From: Calothrix sp. PCC 7103
Lineage (GTDB): Bacteria > Cyanobacteriota > Cyanobacteriia > Cyanobacteriales > Nostocaceae
Length of the DNA stretch: 64,000 bases
Assembly (NCBI RefSeq): GCF_000331305.1
Contig: NZ_KB217478.1
Span: 6,125,646 to 6,189,645, forward strand
Direction: 5' to 3'
Positions 54,604 to 63,691 of the stretch are shown here, one piece after another (position 1 is the stretch's first letter; every line of letters starts with the position of its first letter). Below the pieces are notes generated by a model, which saw nothing but the letters and a program-made list of their open reading frames with translations, was not told the origin of the DNA and made no database searches. A program made the translations under genes and the position numbers.

Positions 54604-54800
54604 ATGAGACACAGAGACGTGATTAATTACGTCTCTACAATGCAAGATTTTTACACATAATTTAAGACTGTTATATATTTTCTTTCTTTCTTCCTTTCTT
54701 AGTGTTCTTTGTGCCCTTTGTGGTTTATTTCTCTTGCCTCTGTGTCTCTATGGTAAAAAATACGTAACTGCACAGGCGCTTTCCTGCCTGTGCTACAACT
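54604..54800. repeat. Interspersed repeat cluster between a small gene and a thioesterase gene
   Basis: CAGAGACGTGATTAATTACGTCTCTAC (54607-54635) is followed by GTGTTCTTTGTGCCCTTTGTGG, CCTCTGTGTCTCTATGGTAA (about 54700-54757) and CACAGGCGCTTTCCTGCCTGTGC (54771-54797). The last two are the composite element in inverted orientation. Confidence 0.6.
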
Positions 54801-54802
54801 AA

Positions 54803-55297
54803 TTAATTCATGGGGTTGGTAATTTTGAGAAGCGCATCTTTGACGTTAGCTGGCAGTTGACGCATTATTTTACCACGCTCTCGGTCTACAGCTACAAGTG
54901 TTACTGCTGCGGTTAAATATAACTCTTGGGTATCTTCAGATTCGAGAGCATAATCAAAATTAATACGTACACCGCTTAAATCTCCCATACGGGTTTTTAA
55001 AATTGCTGTTGTTCCTAGTTGCAGTGACCGATGGTAACGTACAGATAATTCTATAACTGGTAAATCGCAACCTAAAGCAACTAAATCGGCATAGTTTATA
55101 CCGCAAGTACGTAAATACTCAACGCGCGCTTCCTCCATCCAAGTTAAATAAGTGCCATGCCAAACTATTCCAGCATAGTCTGTGTGGTGAGGATATACGC
55201 GGACTGGGTACTCGAACCAGTTTTCGTATGTGCTAGATGATGGATTGGTAATTGTACTTGTGGGTAACGAGTATTGATTTACTTTTTCTTCGGACAT
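54803..55297 (-). CDS. Acyl-CoA thioesterase, YbgC/4-hydroxybenzoyl-CoA type
   Basis: 164 residues, hotdog fold: RVYPHHTDYAGIVWHGTYL with the catalytic Asp, then WMEEARVEYLRTCGI and ELSVRYHRSLQLG. It hydrolyses acyl- or aryl-CoA thioesters; in cyanobacteria a relative acts on DHNA-CoA in phylloquinone synthesis, which is possible here but unproven. The first 30 residues are disordered (Ser/Thr/Asn-rich). Confidence 0.8.
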   Translation of the reverse strand: MSEEKVNQYSLPTSTITNPSSSTYENWFEYPVRVYPHHTDYAGIVWHGTYLTWMEEARVEYLRTCGINYADLVALGCDLPVIELSVRYHRSLQLGTTAILKTRMGDLSGVRINFDYALESEDTQELYLTAAVTLVAVDRERGKIMRQLPANVKDALLKITNPMN

Positions 55298-55891
55298 ATT
55301 AAAATTTTCCCATTCTTATGCCTAACTATTTCGACCCTGGAAATAGCATAACAATACATATTGTAGTTCTAGGAAAAATGACTGGGAACTCAAATATATG
55401 AGAAATAAATTTACAAGTATCGAAAAGCCTAAGTAGTTATAACTCTAAGAGTTGAAGTTTGCTACGTATTTGGTTGTGTTTAATTTCTTGGTTGGTCAGC
55501 AATTATAGCACCGCGAGTCGAATCGCTTTCGGTTTATTACTCGTAATGTCACCCCATTCATAAGCATGACCGTCTGAGTTGCTCATGATTACATTGTAGT
55601 TAACTCGCGAAGTGCTATATACGCTTCCTATTCAACTTAATATCACTGCTCTCGTTGATTTATTACCGCAAAACCACTTGCTAGCATTAAATTTTATTGA
55701 GATAAAGTGAGTGTGTTGCACGCTTGCTTTCTGGGCTTCAGGGCAATGGCTAAAGGCTAACAGCGTTTTTAGCACTTTGGTATCGTTTTAAAAACAAGCA
55801 ATTAGCAATTAGCATTCCCAGTGGGAGCATTTCATAATTACCTTGTTTCCACGTACTTTGTAAATAAATATACTAGCGGTATTTATTGTAC
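55298..55891. other. 590-bp gene-free stretch
   Basis: No convincing gene, and no member of the interspersed families. A 27-codon open frame on the minus strand (55503-55586, MSNSDGHAYEWGDITSNKPK) has a coding-like composition and could be a gene remnant or a very small protein. No ribosome binding site supports it. Confidence 0.4.
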
Positions 55892-56239
55892 TTAGTGACG
55901 TTTGGCAAGGGTTTTGCTAGCGGCGCCTTTATCTTGCATAGAGTATTTGACAATATTAGCCAATTCTTGCAACTGGTTAACAGCCTCTGCTCCTTCCAAC
56001 TTCATTAACTCACGGTCATCACGCATTTCAGTCCAGGTAATTCCATAATCGGATACCAAAAAGCGAATTAAGTGGTTTTCTCCTAAGCTCACCATAAATG
56101 AAGCACTGTTCATTTGGTCGCCACAGGTATAGCAAGATGCAGGATAGCCACGACGTTCGAGTACTATCGCCAATGCCTGTAAATTCATTACCAAGTCTTG
56201 GACAAATTGCCTGTGTTGTTGCGCTAATCTTAGAAACAC
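55892..56239 (-). CDS. DUF1815 family protein
   Basis: 115 residues: MFLRLAQQHRQFVQDLVMNL, LERRGYPASCYTCG and FLVSDYGITWTEMRDDREL are typical of DUF1815, a cyanobacterial family of unknown function. Two Cys (CYTC) could bind a metal or pair. The gene starts with a good ribosome binding site (GGAGG upstream). Flanked by two long gene-free stretches. Confidence 0.82.
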   Translation of the reverse strand: MFLRLAQQHRQFVQDLVMNLQALAIVLERRGYPASCYTCGDQMNSASFMVSLGENHLIRFLVSDYGITWTEMRDDRELMKLEGAEAVNQLQELANIVKYSMQDKGAASKTLAKRH

Positions 56240-57219
56240 TATTTTTCCTCCTTACACCACGGTATCGGGCGTACTTTTATATTTTCTTTAGATTTTCTCA
56301 TGAACTGGTATTGTAGACTAATCATTACAATTTCCAGGTATCTACAAAGTACCGGGAAGCTACCTCACGCTTAAGGTAGTGCATAGGAATTTTTGCTGCC
56401 GTATCAAAACATTCACTTTTGACGTTAGTTATATCGGACAGAATCATCAGATTTAACCTTATCTTCATGTAATGCTTTCTTTGTAGACTTCGGTCTTGTA
56501 ATGAGTACGCTTTAAGACTAACTCAGATTGAGTACAAGTCAAGCACGGAAAAGCTACAAATAGCACAAAAATTCACGAACCGCCGTAACATGCGCTACTT
56601 TTCTTAAGAAAAACGATAGTATTTTTACTTTTGTACCATCAGTTTGCTTAAGACTATAAGCCTTTCACACTAACAATAACGCAAATCAAAAAATCGCTAT
56701 TCTTCAGTATACAAGTCTAAATATATACACGTTTTTCTATATCCTTGTTGTATTCTTACAAGGCAACGCTTATTTCACTTGCCTTACAACTAAAAATACA
56801 ACCAAGTATAAGTAAAACTGAGTGCTTAATTAGACTAATATCTCGGATAGTTAGTTTTCGTACTATTTTATATAGATGCCCTAATTGGTTAATACACCTG
56901 ATAACTTGTATAGACTTATATCAATACTGCTGATAATAAGTTTGACTACAATCCCGAAGTAACCCTGAATCGCTTGGCTGATAAAAATGAAGATAACTGA
57001 GCATCGGTAGAGAATGTTGCCATTTCGGCAGGTCGATTCTTAAGCTTTAATAAAAAAGTATCATTAGCTACTTAGCTTTTAACTTTTAGTCAGATTGTAT
57101 AATTTTCAGTATTGTAGATTACTTTTTATCAAAGTAATTATACTAGTTTAATAAAACTACAACTGGGTCAGGGAAAATAAATAGTTATATTAAATCTTTT
57201 CCCTTGACCTTTTTGGCTA
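56240..57219. other. Longest gene-free stretch of the window (980 bp)
   Basis: It is AT-rich, without GGCGCC and without the dispersed repeats. Open frames, such as 56745-56933, have no ribosome binding site and odd composition (Ile/Thr/Leu-rich), so they are not called. It may hold regulatory RNA, a decayed gene, or the leader of the DUF1815 gene. I could not identify a known RNA. Confidence 0.45.
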
Positions 57220-57435
57220 TTAACCTACAGTTTGCCACCAACCGAAAGCTGGACCAATAAAACGTACTGTTACCCAGATAGCAACCATTGCGCCAATTCC
57301 AAACCAGGCGCCCTTAGTAGTCCATTTGACAAACTTTTCGGCTTGGGTTTTAGTAATAGGCAACCACGGCAGAATTTGCTGTTCCTGTCCGTATTTTTCT
57401 CCTAGCGATTCTTTGCGACGTTTAGCTTCACCCAT
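57220..57435 (-). CDS. DUF2839 family small membrane protein
   Basis: 71 residues beginning MGEAKRRKESLGEKYG, the DUF2839 signature, followed by one transmembrane helix (GAWFGIGAMVAIWVTVRFIG). A cyanobacterial family of unknown role. Confidence 0.82.
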   Translation of the reverse strand: MGEAKRRKESLGEKYGQEQQILPWLPITKTQAEKFVKWTTKGAWFGIGAMVAIWVTVRFIGPAFGWWQTVG

Positions 57436-57550
57436 AATTTAATTAAAATTTGGTATTTCAAACACACTTACAAGCTGATAATAGCGCGATTAAATGGGCA
57501 TTGAGCATCGGTTGTAGGTTACAGAATATTAAACAATTAGCACAAATTAA

Positions 57551-59077
57551 CTATTCGTTGTTGGTTGGGTTAAATAAATTTGGGTCGAGGTAGTTAATAC
57601 GCGCAAGCGGACTAAGAGAATTCAGAATTTGGGCGCCATAGCTACGGTTAACAACACGACTATCGAGTAAAGCGACCACTCCTTGGTTTTCACGAACTGG
57701 TGCGATGGCACGCTGCAATTCATTTAAAGCTGTAGGTAAAAGGTATAACCGAAACCAATCTTGATGTGTACGCTTGTAATACGACACCCTTAGTGATACC
57801 AAAGGGTTTTCCAACGATGGTAAAGGTAATGTGGCAATAATCATTAGCTGAGGTGCAGGTAAAACGCTTTGATGCTCACGCCAAAATTGCCAACCTGTGA
57901 CTAAAATACCGTTTTCATCCAAACAAGTTTTCTCAACTTGCACCCGTGAACCAAATTCTGATGCCAAAATTGTCCCTACTTGCGCTTTGAGCGGTACATC
58001 CCCTACTACAATTACCGTTAACCCAGGCGCCGTTGCACTGAGGCATACTAATGTACGGGTTTTATGAATAAATGCCGCTTGATATTCGGGTGTATTAGGT
58101 AAGGGTAAGTTATAAGGTACGTAAAGTTGTATCGCTTCGGTTTGATTATCACCAGAAAACTTTAAACAAGTTACCTCTCCTATTCCCATACGCTCTCGAA
58201 ATAATGGTGCCTCGGTTTCTGTTTCTACAGCACTACCAATTAGTACGATGGGTTGACGCTGCCAAATCGGCGCCAATATTTGACCTAGTTTAACTGGGCA
58301 GGTATGTAAATAAAATGTCCCATACGTCCGATTAATAGTAGCCCAAAAAAGAGGGGACTCAGATGTAGCTCGAAAATTAGAATAGAATTTTTTCCATGTG
58401 TCAGGGAGGGTAGGTATATCTAAAACTGAATACAATCGCTGTAAAATTTCGATTTCTGCCTCAGAGACTGCATAGCATTCGTAGGGATTAGCGGGATGTT
58501 TAAAAATATTGTGCGTTAGTTCAACCCTCGAATTGCGAATAACTGACTCGTGAAACGGATAAGCTAGTGCAAGTTCATCCCAGCAAGATGGAGAAAGCGT
58601 AACAGTAAGACTAGCGCGCACCCAATCTTCTAAATCATCAATACCATCAATAATTGTAGGAATCTCAACAGAGAAGGCGCCGTTTTGTGTAAGTTGTGCG
58701 TTTAACCAAACTTCGGGTGTCGTTAAAAGTATTCCTTGAAAGTCACCACCGACCCAAGCATCACCCGTTCTAATTGGCTTATCAACTCGTAACCACTGCT
58801 GTAAGCGAGGAATTTCAACTTTGAGCAAACGATTGTGTACAACGGAAGGAGCAACAATAACGACTCCAGATTGCCACATTAACGCCGACGCAATAAAACT
58901 AGTGCGATACCTGCCTTGATAACCACAAACTGCGCCAACTTGAATTAAGGCGCTTCTTCCCAAACGCAAGGCGCGCGCAACCAACCGCGCCATCGTTAAA
59001 TGATGGTGCCACGCTGGGAAACCCGCCTGCGACCGCAGGAAGTTGTGTAATGACAAATGAACTTCTGCCTCAATCAC
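57551..59077 (-). CDS. DinG/XPD-like helicase homologue without ATPase motifs
   Basis: 508 residues. The layout is that of a DinG-type SF2 helicase, but the Walker A position reads IQVGAVCGYQGRYRTSF (no GKT), the DEAH position reads IIDGIDDLEDW, and motif VI reads LQRAIAPVRENQGVVALLDS with the arginines of the active enzyme changed. The C-terminal VVNRSYGAQILNSLSPLARI keeps the family's closing pattern. It cannot be a normal helicase and may be a structural or regulatory paralogue. An upstream palindrome is absent; the gene is divergent from an M48 gene. Confidence 0.65.
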   Translation of the reverse strand: MIEAEVHLSLHNFLRSQAGFPAWHHHLTMARLVARALRLGRSALIQVGAVCGYQGRYRTSFIASALMWQSGVVIVAPSVVHNRLLKVEIPRLQQWLRVDKPIRTGDAWVGGDFQGILLTTPEVWLNAQLTQNGAFSVEIPTIIDGIDDLEDWVRASLTVTLSPSCWDELALAYPFHESVIRNSRVELTHNIFKHPANPYECYAVSEAEIEILQRLYSVLDIPTLPDTWKKFYSNFRATSESPLFWATINRTYGTFYLHTCPVKLGQILAPIWQRQPIVLIGSAVETETEAPLFRERMGIGEVTCLKFSGDNQTEAIQLYVPYNLPLPNTPEYQAAFIHKTRTLVCLSATAPGLTVIVVGDVPLKAQVGTILASEFGSRVQVEKTCLDENGILVTGWQFWREHQSVLPAPQLMIIATLPLPSLENPLVSLRVSYYKRTHQDWFRLYLLPTALNELQRAIAPVRENQGVVALLDSRVVNRSYGAQILNSLSPLARINYLDPNLFNPTNNE

Positions 59078-59216
59078 ACGCTTTACGTTCCATACGAAAT
59101 TTAACTTTTATCAGCAATTACGCGCGCTCTTTGAAAAACGAGGCGCCATCGTTAACCATGTGGGCAATTGTTATATTAGCCACATAACTTAGTTTTGGTT
59201 ATAAACAAATTGGATT

Positions 59217-60185
59217 ATGGCTTCTTACCCAGGAATTAAAGCGGAAGCATTCCGACATCCCTTAGATAGGCAAGCGGAACAGACGCTCCGCAGCCTACCA
59301 GGGTTCGATTTCCTTGCACGTAAATTTGTAGAATTTTTTGCCGAACGCCCGCAGTTAGTTTTTCTAATGGGCAACACCATCCAAGTTGGGCCTCGTCAAT
59401 ATTCCACTATTTACCATATGTTTCGCGAATGCGTGCGGGATTTGGACATTACCTACGAGCCTAAACTGTTCATCGAACAAAATGCTGTCGCCAACAGCTA
59501 CTCGCTTGGGAAAGAAAACCCCTGCATCGTCATCAATACAGGCATACTAGACTTACTTAGTGAAGTCGAGATTAGGGCGGTGTTAGCCCATGAACTGGGG
59601 CATATTAAGTGTGGTCATACTATTTTAATTCAAATGGCGAAGTGGGTGAGTCAGGCTGCAACTGCGATTGGTCAGGTAACATTTGGTGTCGGTAAATTTG
59701 TCAGCCAGGGTTTATTGCTAGCCTTTTACGAATGGCGCCGTAAAGCTGAATTATCGTGTGACCGTGCGGCTTTGCTTGTTATTGAAGACCTAAACACGGT
59801 GATGAAAACGATGATGAAAATAAGTGGAGGTAGTATAAATTATGCCCACGAGTGCCATTTACAAGAGTTTATTAAACAGTCCGAAGAATACCAGGCACTA
59901 GATGAAGATGGACTGAACCAGGTTTACAAACTGCTAATGTATTCAGGGGTAATAGGGGAAATGCAAAGCCACCCTTTCGCAGTCGAGCGTGTGCATTATT
60001 TGCGTGAGTGGGCAGTATCACCGGAATATGAACAAATACGTCAGGGCAACTACATGCGTTCGCCGGAGGAAGGAGCCGTTAATGTTGAGGTAAATAATGA
60101 TACTGAAACTGATAGACTAAGGCGCCAGCTTGAGGAACTCCAGCGTGAAATTGAGAGAATCCGTAGGACGGGAAATCAATCATAG
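59217..60185 (+). CDS. M48-family metallopeptidase, cytosolic or membrane-associated type
   Basis: 322 residues without a signal peptide. Zinc site AVLAHELGHIKCGHT and the third ligand in RRKAELSCDRAALL mark M48. The N-terminal ISO-like region includes LFIEQNAVANSYSLG. A hydrophobic segment (AATAIGQVTFGVGKFVSQGL) after the active site may touch the membrane. The C-terminus is a coiled coil (DRLRRQLEELQREIERIRR). The role is unknown; many cyanobacteria have this form. Confidence 0.84.
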   Translation: MASYPGIKAEAFRHPLDRQAEQTLRSLPGFDFLARKFVEFFAERPQLVFLMGNTIQVGPRQYSTIYHMFRECVRDLDITYEPKLFIEQNAVANSYSLGKENPCIVINTGILDLLSEVEIRAVLAHELGHIKCGHTILIQMAKWVSQAATAIGQVTFGVGKFVSQGLLLAFYEWRRKAELSCDRAALLVIEDLNTVMKTMMKISGGSINYAHECHLQEFIKQSEEYQALDEDGLNQVYKLLMYSGVIGEMQSHPFAVERVHYLREWAVSPEYEQIRQGNYMRSPEEGAVNVEVNNDTETDRLRRQLEELQREIERIRRTGNQS

Positions 60186-60263
60186 CCTAAAAATTGCTCT
60201 ACAACAATTAAAATTTCTGAACAGTGTAGGTTTATACTATTTGAAAATTGTATAAGCAATATA

Positions 60264-61232
60264 CTAACTTTTAGGTTCTACCTGGGAATTACAAGCATGA
60301 GTGGCATAGCCACTTTTTTTTTGATTATAGGGCTGGAAAGCTCCGCGTGCTTCTAGCATCTGTACAATACTGCCAGAATTAGGGTTTCGCATCAAAGAGC
60401 GCAAAAATTTTAAACGAGTCAAGCTTTGAGCTTCGGTGTCTAGCTCCTCAAAAATACGGTTTTTTTGGTGTCGCGATAAATCTCCTTTAATTTGTGCCAT
60501 TACCGAGACAATCATTTGCTGTGGTTCAACCTGCATAATTTGCAAAAATTGAGATAAAGTTTCCACAATTGTGCTTTGGCTTTTCATACTTAAAGACAAA
60601 TTATGAAATAACATTACCGACGTTGCGTGATGACGGCTTTTATCTGTCAAAAAACCTTGTAATATCAAGCTTATATCAGGTTCATAACATTCTATTGCCA
60701 AGCTACGGTAATAGCTCAAACTCCACCCGTCCAAAACTAGAAGCACAAATAAAATAACAGCTTTATCTTGAGTATCAATTACATCATTTAAAAATTTGAG
60801 TAATTGATTGTCTTCGTCTTGCCATGTTACAGATGCTGGAATTGGAATAAATGGTTTAATTTTGGCCACGTGCATCGCTTCATCAGCACCAAACAAACTA
60901 TAGAGCATTTGTTCTTCAATACTTTCATGCATCAGCACCAGCTTTGCCATATAATTTACACAAGCTTTTTCAATTGTGTATATTTGTTTTAGTACACAGT
61001 AGTTGCAAAGCTGTAATATTTCAGCCTGATGGTAAAAATCAGCAGATTGAAAGCTTTTGACTTTGTTCAAGCCAAAATAGCTGGCTCCCCAGTAGATAGG
61101 GGTACTCTCTGTAGGAGACAATTGGCAGTTATGCCCAAGTCGGGCGCCTAGTTCAGAAGAAAGCCAACATAAAAGTTTATTTTCTTCGGAATTTGCTAGA
61201 TTTGCCCCTGGTATAAATTGTTGTTTAATCAT
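60264..61232 (-). CDS. Ferritin-like fold protein, possible di-iron oxygenase
   Basis: 322 residues, nearly all helical. Two candidate metal-binding helix pairs: an early Glu (IYTIEKACVNYMAK) with ADEAMHVAKIK (ExxH), and later LSYYRSLAIECYEP with LTDKSRHHATSVM, where the second ExxH-like motif has Asp-Lys in place of Glu (DKSRHH). This suggests a ferritin-like di-iron protein of the AurF or MiaE kind, perhaps with a modified centre. The last codons (KKSGYATHACN) overlap a terminator for the opposite strand. Confidence 0.5.
   Translation of the reverse strand: MIKQQFIPGANLANSEENKLLCWLSSELGARLGHNCQLSPTESTPIYWGASYFGLNKVKSFQSADFYHQAEILQLCNYCVLKQIYTIEKACVNYMAKLVLMHESIEEQMLYSLFGADEAMHVAKIKPFIPIPASVTWQDEDNQLLKFLNDVIDTQDKAVILFVLLVLDGWSLSYYRSLAIECYEPDISLILQGFLTDKSRHHATSVMLFHNLSLSMKSQSTIVETLSQFLQIMQVEPQQMIVSVMAQIKGDLSRHQKNRIFEELDTEAQSLTRLKFLRSLMRNPNSGSIVQMLEARGAFQPYNQKKSGYATHACNSQVEPKS
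60299..60322 (+). terminator. Rho-independent terminator inside the 3' end of the convergent gene
   Basis: GAGTGGC-ATA-GCCACT followed by eight to ten T on the plus strand. It lies 115 bp past the M48 stop and within the coding 3' end of the ferritin-like gene, where the T-run encodes Lys-Lys on the other strand. Confidence 0.75.
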
Positions 61233-61268
61233 TTATTTATAAATCAGACGACACCACAGACAGCATAT

Positions 61269-61595
61269 TTAGCCGAGGTTGCGACGCGGATTATTGAGGT
61301 CTACAAGTATTTGACAATATTCACTTTGAACTGATTGCAATGTTTCTTCAAATACCTTATCCTCTTTCCAAGGCTCTTCGTTTGCACCACTCTTGCTAAC
61401 AAAACAAGTGATAGGACTTGCGGTTGCCTTAGTTCTAACATCACAGTATTCGCCTTGTATAAATTGCTGGTTATACTGAGATACTCTATCATTTAAGCAC
61501 CAATTGTAATGACTTCTAAGCATATCTATCCAACGACCCATTTCAGTAATTTGACTGTTATTAGGTTGAAGTTTATATACATAGTTTGTTAGCAA
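61269..61595 (-). pseudogene. 5' fragment of an IS200/IS605-type tnpB
   Basis: About 108 codons from TTG 61595, preceded by a near-perfect ribosome binding site (AGGAGGTGA). The translation (LTNYVYKLQPNNSQITEMGR, WCLNDRVSQYNQQFIQGEY, VSKSGANEEPWKED) is the TnpB N-terminus. It loses similarity after about residue 85 and ends at 61269, while TnpB is about 400 residues with RuvC and zinc-finger domains. So the nuclease is lost; the fragment could be a remnant of a decayed transposon. Confidence 0.75.
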
Positions 61596-61653
61596 GTTAA
61601 AATCACCTCCTTTCATTGTTTTCTTACTATTAGCATAGGTGTATGTTCTAAAA

Positions 61654-61845
61654 ATGTCAACAGCAAAAGGGAAAAAAAGAATTAGAGAGCAACCCGTTTT
61701 GTACGATGAGCCTAAGAAAAAGCGTGGCGTAATGCTTACTGATACTGCATGGCATAAAGTACAAGAATTGGCAGCACGAAACTGTATGAGCGCAAGTGAA
61801 TATCTTGAACAAATGATTAGAAACCATAGTATGATTGATGGCTAA
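61654..61845 (+). CDS. Small ribbon-helix-helix-like protein next to a tnpB remnant
   Basis: About 63 residues from ATG 61654: STAKGKKRIREQPVLYDEPK, then RGVMLTDTAWHKVQELAARN and MSASEYLEQMIRNH. The second half looks like a ribbon-helix-helix or similar small DNA-binding fold. It is divergent from the tnpB fragment and ends at a transposon-end-like hairpin, so it was probably carried by the same element. Family uncertain. Confidence 0.55.
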   Translation: MSTAKGKKRIREQPVLYDEPKKKRGVMLTDTAWHKVQELAARNCMSASEYLEQMIRNHSMIDG

Positions 61846-61866
61846 AGCCATTCTATGTGCTTTCAT

Positions 61867-61892
61867 CCCCGCCATGAATAGACGGGGTTTTT
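61867..61892. mobile_element. Hairpin CCCCG...CGGGG, probable IS605-type element end
   Basis: CCCCG-CCATGAATAGA-CGGGG followed by TTTTT, within GCTTTCATCCCCGCC...GGGGTTTTTCCTGCGG. Such a hairpin near the end of cyanobacterial IS200/IS605 elements is familiar. It would also serve as a terminator for the gene ending at 61845. Confidence 0.5.
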
Positions 61893-62227
61893 CCTGCGGA
61901 TAACTTCGCTCTTCAGCATATCGTTTATAAAATTATTCACGCTTGTGGTAGAAAGGGAATGCCAATAAAAAGTAATCTATATTCCAGCCTGTCATAAATA
62001 GAGCAATTTAGTTATTTAGTCATGTGGCAGTAAAAAATCTGTCACATTTTCAACCCCATTTTTTGCAATTTGTGAAATAGTGGAAACATCACCTAGCTAG
62101 TTGCATGTTGTTTAAGTACAAATGTGATTAAGCAAACACTCCTAGAGACGCGGCTGCTGAACCATGTCTCAACTCTTCAAAAAGTAAAAAATTACTTGAG
62201 TACTAGTTATTCACAACTAGAGGTTTC
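61893..62227. other. 335-bp spacer before rtcB
   Basis: AT-rich DNA with no supported ORF. It follows the transposon remnant and includes the rtcB promoter. An open frame at 62124 overlaps rtcB in another register and is a shadow. Confidence 0.4.
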
Positions 62228-63676
62228 ATGCAGCCCAAAAATATGTGTCGTCTCCTGCGTGCGTTGTCACGTCAGGGTTTGGATGTTAGCTACGAAAATA
62301 AAACTTATTCGGTTCGCTTAAATAAATCAAAGCAAGATGTACCTGTTGCTTCAGTTCTTTTACCCGAAGATTTTCCTGTTGAAGCAAAGGCTTTAAATCA
62401 ACTTGCACTACTTGCCAGTATGCAACATCCTGCTGGTGGGTGTGTATGCGGTGCCTGTGCGACACCAGATTTTCATCCAGGAGATGCAGGTGTTGCTATT
62501 GGTTCGGTTATTGAAACCGAGAATATGGTGATTCCTGCTGCCGTCGGTTCTGATATTAACTGCGGAATGCGGTTACATGTTGCAAATTTAACCATCGATA
62601 AATTTCTCGCACAGCGTGACAAATTTGTCGAATTAATGAAAGGCGATTACTTTTTTGGTACTCGTGATGTGACGATGACCGCTTCAAGTATGCGCGCGTT
62701 ATTTCAGGATGGTGTGCTGGGATGGGTTGATGCTATGTGGAAGGCGCCAACAGGAAGTTTCGTTAAATCAGATTTTGCACAGTTAGCCAAAGAAGTAGAC
62801 CGTATTTTTCTTAATGGTTCGATGGAAGGTAACTGGAAAAAGGCGCCATGTGAGCTTGTGCCAGATGAAGGAGTTGTGCGCGATGGAGGTTTAGCCACTA
62901 TTGGTGGTGGCAATCATTTTGTTGAAATTCAGCGTGTAGACAAAATTGAAAATCGTGGACTCGCGCATTTATGGGGAGTAAAAGAAGGGCAGCTTGCTTT
63001 TATGATTCACTCAGGTTCACGTAACGTTGGTAAATATATCGGTGGTGCTTGGCGTGATAAAGCAAAAGCTACTTGGGGTAGGAGTGTAAAATATCCTGAC
63101 TCGAATATCTTCCCATTATCAACAAATTCGCACCCTGAACTTGTAGCAAGTTATCTACAAGCAGAAGCAACAGCAGCAAACTACGCATTTATGAATCGTT
63201 TACTTTTAGCGGAGTTATTACGACTACGCTTACGTCAAGTATTTGGTGATATTGAGGTGCCGCTAGTTTACGATTTACCTCACAATATAACTTTACCTCA
63301 ACCCCTAATTAACAAATGGGTGACACGTAAAGGCGCCTGTCCGGCATTTGATAATCAACCCGTAATTATTCCCGGTTCGATGGGCGCCACTTCATATTTG
63401 TGTGTAGGAAAAAGTAACCCTAAGTTTCTAAATTCTGCATCTCACGGTGCAGGAAGACAACGTAGTCGCTTTGAATTAACCCGTCAAGGTGCTTCATACA
63501 CCGAACAAGAATTGGGGTTAACTGGAGTTGACTGTATTACTTTACGCGAAGAACGTCGAATTGAAGAGGCGCCTGTCGCTTATAAACCAATACAATCAGT
63601 TATTGATGTACAAGTAGAAGCAAAAATGATTGAAGTTGTAGCTTCTTTAAGCCCAATATTAACTTTCAAAGCCTAA
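62228..63676 (+). CDS. rtcB: RtcB-family RNA-splicing ligase
   Basis: 482 residues. Mn2+ and GTP-binding motifs: VGSDINCGMRLHV (Asp and Cys ligands), TIGGGNHFVEIQ, FMIHSGSRNVGK and SASHGAGRQRSRF with the His that is guanylylated. RtcB joins 2',3'-cyclic phosphate or 3'-phosphate and 5'-OH RNA ends. The length agrees with bacterial RtcB. No RtcA or RtcR gene is adjacent. It lies just after the tnpB remnant. Confidence 0.92.
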   Translation: MQPKNMCRLLRALSRQGLDVSYENKTYSVRLNKSKQDVPVASVLLPEDFPVEAKALNQLALLASMQHPAGGCVCGACATPDFHPGDAGVAIGSVIETENMVIPAAVGSDINCGMRLHVANLTIDKFLAQRDKFVELMKGDYFFGTRDVTMTASSMRALFQDGVLGWVDAMWKAPTGSFVKSDFAQLAKEVDRIFLNGSMEGNWKKAPCELVPDEGVVRDGGLATIGGGNHFVEIQRVDKIENRGLAHLWGVKEGQLAFMIHSGSRNVGKYIGGAWRDKAKATWGRSVKYPDSNIFPLSTNSHPELVASYLQAEATAANYAFMNRLLLAELLRLRLRQVFGDIEVPLVYDLPHNITLPQPLINKWVTRKGACPAFDNQPVIIPGSMGATSYLCVGKSNPKFLNSASHGAGRQRSRFELTRQGASYTEQELGLTGVDCITLREERRIEEAPVAYKPIQSVIDVQVEAKMIEVVASLSPILTFKA

Positions 63677-63691
63677 AAACAACAAACCATC

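Noticed and set aside
55495-55530. Possible tRNA T-arm (GAGTCGAATCGC)
   Set aside because: No acceptor or anticodon stem could be built around it.
55503-55586. 27-codon minus-strand open frame (MSNSDGHAYEWGDITSNKPK...)
   Set aside because: Composition looks coding-like, but it is too short and has no supported start; kept only as a remark in the spacer entry.
56745-56933. 62-codon open frame in the 980-bp spacer
   Set aside because: No ribosome binding site and no family resemblance.
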